A DNA stretch of 64,000 nt. It comes from Typha latifolia. Lineage: Eukaryota; Streptophyta; Magnoliopsida; Poales; Typhaceae. Below the pieces are notes generated by a model. It ran no database searches. It was not told the DNA's origin and was given only the letters and a program-made list of their open reading frames with translations. Both the position numbers and the translations under genes were made by a program. This document shows, in pieces, positions 58,340-64,000 of the stretch. Location: assembly GCA_019914945.1 (NCBI GenBank), contig CM034108.1, positions 7,264,001 through 7,328,000 on the forward strand, given 5' to 3'. Positions within the stretch are counted from its first letter, which is position 1; each line of letters begins with the position of its first letter.

Positions 58340-59320
58340 CAAGGCCTCATTAATGATATTTTTTGGCCTCTACTACGAATGTATGTTTCGGTATTCTTTG
58401 ACGACATTTTGGTGTATAATAGGATTGAAATGGAGCATTGGCGGCATTTGGAGGATGTGCTGAATTTGTTGAAGCAAAACCAGCTGAACATTAAGAAGTC
58501 CAAGTGCTTATGGGGAGTACCATAAGTCGAGTATTTAGGCCACATCATCTTAGTGGAAGGTGTAGTAGCAGATCCTCAAAAAGTAGCATGTGTGATCACT
58601 TAGCCGATCCCTACTACCACCACAGGATTGTGAGGATTCTTAGAGCTGATCAGATATTATCGCTGCTTCTTCGCCGAGTATGGCAACATTGCTGCTCCTC
58701 TCACTTATTTGTTGAAAAAAGACTCTTTTAGATGGACGGATGAAGCCACTACAGCCTTTGAAAAACTAAAAACAGCAATGACAACGGCGCCTGTTCTAGT
58801 TCTACTGGACTGCACCAAATAGTTCATTGTGGAATGTGATGCGTCGAGAGTTGGCAAAGGAGTTGTACTAATGCAAGGAGGACGTCCCATAGCCTTTCTT
58901 AGCAAGGCCCTATCATAAAAATCCTAATAATTATCGACTTATGAGAGAGAGATGTTGGCAATTTTGCATGCGGTGACAAAGTGGAGGCCTTATTTGATCA
59001 GTAGGGGATTCACTACCCGAATCGATCAAAGGAGCTTTCCATACTTTATGGGACAGCATATTCACACTTCGACACAGTAGAGTTGTGTCACAAAATTGAT
59101 GGGATATGATTATAAAATTCAATAGAAGAAAGAAACGAAAAATAGAGCGACGGATGCACTATCACGCCAACCCGATATCGTCGAGCTTGTAGCCTATTCT
59201 TCTCCAACTTTTCCTTTTCTTGACGAGCTGAGATATGCATGTAATCTGACCCAGATGTTTTGAGATTGTTACAGGAGGTGTTGGTTGATTCGGAGCGCCA
59301 TCTAGAGGTAGAGAATTGAG
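58340..59320 (+). pseudogene. Gypsy RT C-terminal half and RNase H
   Basis: Resumes as [25 protein letters not shown] (catalytic FFDD near 58400), QNQLNIKKSKCLWGVP, then RNase H (CDASRVGKGVVLMQGGRPI, STYEREMLAILHAVTKW). Stops occur at 58522, 58602, 58820 and 58917, among others. Confidence 0.75.
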
Positions 59321-59996
59321 GTAGTTTGCTTCTAGACCGCGGATGCATTCGGGTGCCCGCAAATGATGGATTGCAACGGAAATTGTTGGAGCACTTCCAC
59401 CAAACTCTAGAGGCTGGTCATGAGGGTATCTTAAGAACTTATAGGAGGATATCTCAGAGTTGCACGTGGCCAGGATTGAGGCAAGATGTGAGGAGTTTGT
59501 CCTTACATGCGAAGTCTCTCAAAGGGCTAAGGGAACCACATTCAAATCGACCATATTACTATAGCCTCTACCGATACCCGACCATGTTTAGAAAGACATT
59601 TCTATGAATTTCATAGAAGGTCTTCTGTTGGTATGTGGTTATTCTGTTATTTTTGTAATGGTTAATAGATTGAGCAAGTATGTACACTTTTCTGCATTGT
59701 CACATCTATTTTCAGCCAAGTCAGTGGCTAAAATTTTTGTTAGAGTTGTTGCTCAGTTACATGGCATGCCACGCATGATTGTCTCGGATCGTGATCGTGT
59801 ATTTATGAGCAACTTTTGAATAGAGTATTTCAAATTACAGGGGACTCGATTGAACTTCAGTTCGACCTACCATCCACAAACAGACGACCAAACCGAGGTG
59901 GTCAATCGAGGCATTGAGTAGTACTTGAGGTGCTTTGTTGGAGAGATGCCGAGACGATGTTGGAGGTCTTACCGTGGGCGGAGTTGTCTTATAACA
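59321..59996 (+). pseudogene. Gypsy integrase, truncated
   Basis: Text includes IRVPANDGLQRKLLEHFHQT, TWPGLRQDVRSL, NFIEGLLLVCGYSVIFVMVN, LHGMPRMIVSDRDRVFMSNF with the second catalytic Asp, and [16 protein letters not shown]. It is cut near 59996, where the sequence changes to the middle of an LTR. Confidence 0.75.
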
Positions 59997-60551
59997 ATGC
60001 CTGCATTAGGTTCGCAAAAATAGAGAATGCCCTTTGTGCATTCGAACGCGATGGGGTGCTTTAGAACGCAATCGGCGAGAGTCCACTAGAATTAGGTTTC
60101 TTGCCTCTCTATCTTCTCTCTACCCAAATCTCCCTCCTCCCTCTTCACTAACCTTTACCATTGGCAAGGTCTCTCCTAACTTCTAATCTCCCTCATCTAT
60201 CGAGTCCTCCCTCTTCTTTGGGATCTCGACCACTTCTTTCCCTTTGTCTTTATCCCTTAAAATGCATCTACTATCCACCCTCATCTCCATTATCATCCAT
60301 AACCCTAACATCCACTGCACCCGTCACCACCACCATCATCTGCACTATATCGTATTTGCGTCCCAATTGTAGTTCGAATCTGTGAAGGGCATAAATCCAA
60401 AAAACATAGATTAGTGAGTTACAGATTGATTCCACTTGGTTTCATAATTTGCTGACTACTGGAGAATATTTGGTGAAGATTTTCCCTCGGTTGTGTGGAC
60501 TGCTTCTTATTATAAATCGAAATCTTGAAGAAATTATTTCATAACCTATCA
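59997..60551 (+). repeat. 5'-truncated TGATAC-family LTR
   Basis: Starts mid-LTR at the GCCTGCATTAGGTTCGCAAA word and ends AACCTATCA. The first ~150 bp of the LTR and the end of the preceding integrase were lost in the same deletion. Confidence 0.75.
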
Positions 60552-60552
60552 T

Positions 60553-60563
60553 TGGTATCAGAG
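60553..60563 (+). other. tRNA-Met primer-binding site
   Basis: TGGTATCAGAG one base after the LTR end. Confidence 0.8.
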
Positions 60564-60588
60564 TTAGGCAAACCGCAGACCTCCATTA

Positions 60589-61780
60589 ATGGTGGAAACA
60601 AGGAAGATAACATCAATAAGGAGATCAATGGAGAACTCACCAACTCAAGATAACCCTAACTGTGAGGCCGATTCCTTTCGAGGTACGACAGTAGGACCAA
60701 GTCAACCAAAGTCCGTGGATGAACTTAGGGTCATGTTCCAAACATTGCTGCATAGGGTTGATGCAATGCAGAATAATCATAATGCTTTAAAGGAAATTGG
60801 CTTTGTCATATTCTCGACGAAGATCGGTGCCTCAAGAAGGGCTAGTGGTGGGACCATACCGAATCGATGCCCCACAGGTCCAGGTGCGACATGTTAATGT
60901 CAATGATCCTCTTTTACCTATTCCTACACATGATTCCCCACCTCAAGTACACAACCCAAGATCGAAGGTGGTGGAACTCGAGAGGCATGCGACGCGGTGT
61001 GCTTCGTCGATGAAGAGGATTAGCACTTAGAGGATGATGTTGATCCCTTCGGAGATGGTGATGGATGTGTTCGAGGATTTAGAGAAGGAGATTAACAAGA
61101 ACAAAGGTTCAGACCTAAACCAGGGATCTTTCGCAAACCCGACAATACTATTCGAGGGAGAACCGCACGCTTGGACTTCCCAAAATTCCAAGGTGGTGAT
61201 CCGACGGATTGGGTGTTTCAAGTGGAACAATACTTTTATTGTCAATTGATAGGAGAGGACGCAAAGGTCTAGATGGCAAGCTTTCACCTCCAAAGAACGA
61301 CATTACATTGGTATAGATCGACTATTCGTGATGGAGGATTTAATGGTTGGGCTGACTTTTGTAGGAGGATTACATGCAGATTTAGGACTGCGGCATATGA
61401 AGATTTTTCTGCCACATTAAGCAAGATGGTTCAGAGGACGACCATTTTGGAGTATCAAGCTGAATTTGAAAGAGTTAGTAGTCATTGTGAGCTACCTTAG
61501 CCAAACCGACATTGATGAGCACATTCATTTCAGGGCTGCGGGGATGAGATAGAGGCAGATGTTCATGCTCTTTTTCCTACCACTCATGAGGATGGAGTAA
61601 AAGCACAAAGCTCTCAAGATGGCAGCGAAAATAAGTTAGGGCAACCGAGATGGGCGGTTTGCGCTTAGAACACCGATTGAAAATTCTGTGAGTTCAAAGA
61701 CAGCGACTGCTAGTACTATACCACGACCTCCTTTGAGACCTTCTTTTGATGTTAGAGGAGGAAGAAGACCCCCCCCCCCC
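60589..61780 (+). pseudogene. Gypsy gag, third forward copy
   Basis: ATG at 60589 (ETRKITSIRRSMENSPTQD, VDELRVMFQTLLHRVDAM) followed by broken capsid text (HLQRTTLHWYRSTIRDGGF, ATLSKMVQRTTILEYQAEFE). It ends in a run of C at 61770-61782, next to the LARD-like LTR. Confidence 0.75.
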
Positions 61781-61785
61781 CCGTT

Positions 61786-62637
61786 TGTAACAACCTATCC
61801 TTTAAAAAAGTTAATTAATTATTTTTTTTGATGGCACGACGTGTGCCCGACCATGTGCCATGTTGGGGTGGCGCGAGCTGAGGGTGCCATGCACACCTAG
61901 GGCCATGCCAGCTAAGCTCCGGTGGCCCGTCGACATCGCAACCGCAGTGTCGACGTCCCTACCACCTCTCTCTCTCCCTTTAAATCTCTCTTTCTCTCTC
62001 TCTATTAGCCTCTCACTCACTCTCTCTCTCACTGAGGTCGACCTACTGCCGCCGCCGTCCTTGGAAACCACCGTCGCCACCTCCTCAAGCGTCGGTGAGT
62101 TCCTCTCCTTCACTCTCTATCTCTCTCTCGCTCGCTCACACCCAAGCTCAGGCTCGTCGGAGTCGAGCCGCCGGCGAGAGGCCGGCCGCTAGCTGGCCAG
62201 CAGCGGCCGACGCCCTCCCCACCAGCCCGGGTCCGCACTTCCCTCCCCTCCTCTATCTCTTCTCTTCTTCTTCCTTTCTTTCTTTCTTTCTTTCTTTCTT
62301 TTCTTCTTCCTTTCTTCTTCTCCTATCTCGGTGCCTCCTCCTCCTCTTGCTGCAATAGTGCTAGGCCGAGCCCAACACTTTAGCAAAGAAGATTATTTTT
62401 TTATGTTAATTATATAATTATTTTCTAATATTAGATAAATTAGTTTATTTAGATAATTAGGTATTTTGATAATTTACACTTAGTAATATAATTTTACTAA
62501 GTATTTTTAGTATAATAATGTATTAAATTTAATTATAAATATTGCCTATAAATTTATTTTTAGTTTAGTTATTATTTATTAGATTAATATATGTAGTCTT
62601 ATTGATAAATGTATGAAAAATGTGAAATATGAAAAAT
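61786..62637 (+). repeat. LARD-like LTR, 5' fragment
   Basis: Opens TGTAACAACCTATCC and holds GGCACGAC text, CT tracts (61967-62030) and TTTC/TTC tracts (62240-62345), as in the other LARD-like LTRs. It breaks off near 62637 into another LTR. Confidence 0.7.
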
Positions 62638-62818
62638 GTTAGAATCTGTGAAGGGCGTAAAATATGAAAAATGTAGATCAGGAAACTACTGATCGATTCT
62701 ACTTAGTTTCATATTTTTCTGATTACGGGAGAATATTTGGTGAATAATTTTGATTAGTTGCGCGGACTACTTTCTACAATAAATTCAGATCTTGAAGGAA
62801 TTGTTCCGTAACCTATCA
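62638..62818 (+). repeat. TGATAC-family LTR, 3' end fragment
   Basis: Matches the last ~180 bp of the LTR at 53502 (AATCTGTGAAGGGC, GGTTGCGCGGACT-type words) and ends AACCTATCA at 62818. The following TAGAG is the candidate partner of TAGGG at 53497. Confidence 0.7.
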
Positions 62819-63270
62819 TAGAGATTTACTTGGAGACCCCTTTTCTACTTGGTTGGAACTCCAACTATTAGAATTCCATGAATAAAGTTATTTTCTCCTA
62901 GTGGGACGAGATGCAACAGTCCTTATTGGACCCCGTTTTCTTTTGCCTCTCCATCTTCACAGCTAGTAGCTTGATGACATCCTCAAGGAAGAAAAAATGT
63001 TGAAGTTCAACTGTATCTATAATTTCTTTGTTTAATCTTCCCAAAATCTAGCAATGGTTTGCTCTTGTGGTTTTTGCACTTCACATCTCATCATCAAAAT
63101 TTCAAACTCTTTAACATAATCTTCTACGCACATTCCACCTTGTCTAAGGCTCTACAAATGAATATATACAGGTCTTGACGATAATATTATGGTACAAAAC
63201 GCCTTTGCATTAATTTTTTCATAATCTAGCTTCTGAACTCTTCTTCGCCGTCTCTTCATCGTTGTGTCTT
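62819..63270 (-). pseudogene. Gypsy gag fragment (reverse strand)
   Basis: The minus-strand text includes ARFLGGLNKEI-like wording, VELQHFFFLEDVIKLLAVKM and ERQKKTGSNKD, typical of gag just before a zinc knuckle. The knuckle on the same strand is at 53360-53501, on the other side of the forward composite, so these are probably two halves of one interrupted gene. Confidence 0.65.
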
Positions 63271-63377
63271 TTGTTGGAAAGAAATATTGAAATCAGATTT
63301 GGTTCCAACTTGAGAGGGGTGTTTGTTGAAAAGAAATATCGAAATTAGATTCGGTTCCAACTTGAGGGGTAGGGGAG
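63271..63377 (+). repeat. Duplicated copia LTR-start / polypurine units
   Basis: Two extra imperfect copies of a 50-58 bp unit (TGTTGGAAAGAAATATCGAA ... GGTTCCAACTTGAGGGG) stand directly upstream of the copia LTR, whose own start is the third copy. Confidence 0.7.
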
Positions 63378-63599
63378 TGTTGGAAAGAAATATCGAAATT
63401 AGATTTTATTACTATTGTTATTAATTTGGTTAATCTGTTTGTTATATACTTTCCTTGTATATAGCAGCTCTATCCTAATCTGTTGGATAGACAAGCTTAA
63501 TTGTAGGAGAGATTATTGTAATCTCCTATTTATATACTTGATTCATCTTAATGAAATATACAATTTACCTCATTCTATTTTAATTTCTTTTTTTTTACA
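63378..63599 (+). repeat. 5' LTR of a Ty1/copia element
   Basis: 222 bp, TGTTGGAAAG ... TTTTTTTTACA, followed at once by a primer-binding site. Short LTRs of this size are common in plant copia elements. A stretch with TATATACTTGATTCATC near 63530 could be its promoter region. Confidence 0.85.
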
Positions 63600-63611
63600 T
63601 GGTATCAGATC
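63600..63611 (+). other. tRNA-Met primer-binding site of the copia element
   Basis: TGGTATCAGATC directly after the LTR, as expected for copia. Confidence 0.85.
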
Positions 63612-63677
63612 TTGAACCCTAGCAACCAAGCTCCATTGCAGTCATACTCTAATCCATCGAAACCTTCATTACCCTCA

Positions 63678-64000
63678 ATGGCTGAAGATAATCATTCTTC
63701 TTCCCAAGGTGTTGTTCTACCAAATCCATCAAAGGTAGGGAAAGAAAAATTCCCTACTGACTTCTCCAATCCTTACTTCATCCATCCTTCTGATCATTCC
63801 GGATTGGTTCTCGTTTCCAAGCCCCTCAATGGAGATAACTACTCCAGTTGGAAAAGATCCATGATTCGAGCCTTAAATACAAAAAATAAGCTCGGATTCA
63901 TGAATGGGTCTATCTCAGCTCCTTCGAAGCCAGATGATCCTGACAGTCACACCATTTTGTCAAGATGTAATGACATTATCCATTCTTGGATAGTCAACAT
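63678..64000 (+). CDS. Ty1/copia gag N-terminus (partial, runs off window)
   Basis: ATG at 63678 opens a frame that stays open for 107 codons to the window edge. The text NPYFIHPSDHSGLVLVSKPL, NGDNYSSWKRSMIRALNTK and KLGFMNGSI matches the N-terminal copia gag domain of plants (Retrotran_gag_3 and UBN2 type). It would encode the nucleocapsid part of a polyprotein. This is the only transposon frame in the window without a visible break, so the element may be fairly young. Confidence 0.85.
   Translation, partial: MAEDNHSSSQGVVLPNPSKVGKEKFPTDFSNPYFIHPSDHSGLVLVSKPLNGDNYSSWKRSMIRALNTKNKLGFMNGSISAPSKPDDPDSHTILSRCNDIIHSWIVN

Overview
This window is nuclear DNA of a flowering plant. The evidence is one spliced gene with a plant-type RING-finger product, surrounded by LTR retrotransposons of plant type (Tekay-like and other chromovirus-like Ty3/gypsy elements, a Ty1/copia element), a LINE remnant with plant-style zinc-binding and RNase H domains, and a Harbinger-like nonautonomous DNA element. 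The first exon of the gene is much more GC-rich than its later exons, a gradient common in monocots; a monocot is therefore my guess, not a demonstrated fact. I found no rRNA, tRNA or CRISPR features and nothing prokaryotic.

Layout. 1-10037: a head-to-tail pair of dead Tekay-type gypsy copies that share an LTR (pol tail, truncated LTR, gag-pol, full LTR; direct-repeat period 5,608 bp). 10038-12451: broken reverse-strand gypsy gag, primer sites and LTRs. 12457-19104: a three-layer nest in which every layer keeps its target-site duplication (TSD): a solo LTR (TSD CCTAT) containing a reverse solo LTR (TSD GTGTA) containing a 1,179-bp Harbinger-like element (TSD TAA). 19110-20370: 3' end of a LINE. 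20465-27777: the only intact host gene, seven exons encoding a 760-residue C3HC4 RING E3 ligase-like protein; intron 3 carries a 995-bp LTR unit (TSD TGGGC). 28915-39560: a reverse-strand gypsy broken up by other insertions, including a 7.45-kb LARD-like element with two large LTRs and a non-coding interior. 39561-52477: a composite of forward-strand gypsy copies whose LTRs begin TGATACATTTAG, with part of a second LARD-like copy inside. 52478-63270: another reverse-strand gypsy interrupted by a second forward-strand composite, itself carrying two more LTR units. 63378-64000: the 5' LTR and gag start of a copia element that runs off the window.

How the parts relate. The autonomous Tekay-type LTRs and the large LARD-like LTRs share a central block beginning near the GTGAGTAGTC motif, so the LARD-like elements probably used Tekay-type proteins in trans. 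The second gypsy family has U3 regions packed with the palindrome GCGTTCGAACGC. Three single-LTR insertions with perfect TSDs end in a copy of the tRNA-Met primer-binding site followed by a repeat of the LTR terminus. This is the most unusual structural feature I found.

Almost all transposon coding regions carry frameshifts and stops. Most long open frames outside the RING gene are pseudogenes or low-complexity artefacts. The only TE frame that stays open is the partial copia gag at the right edge.
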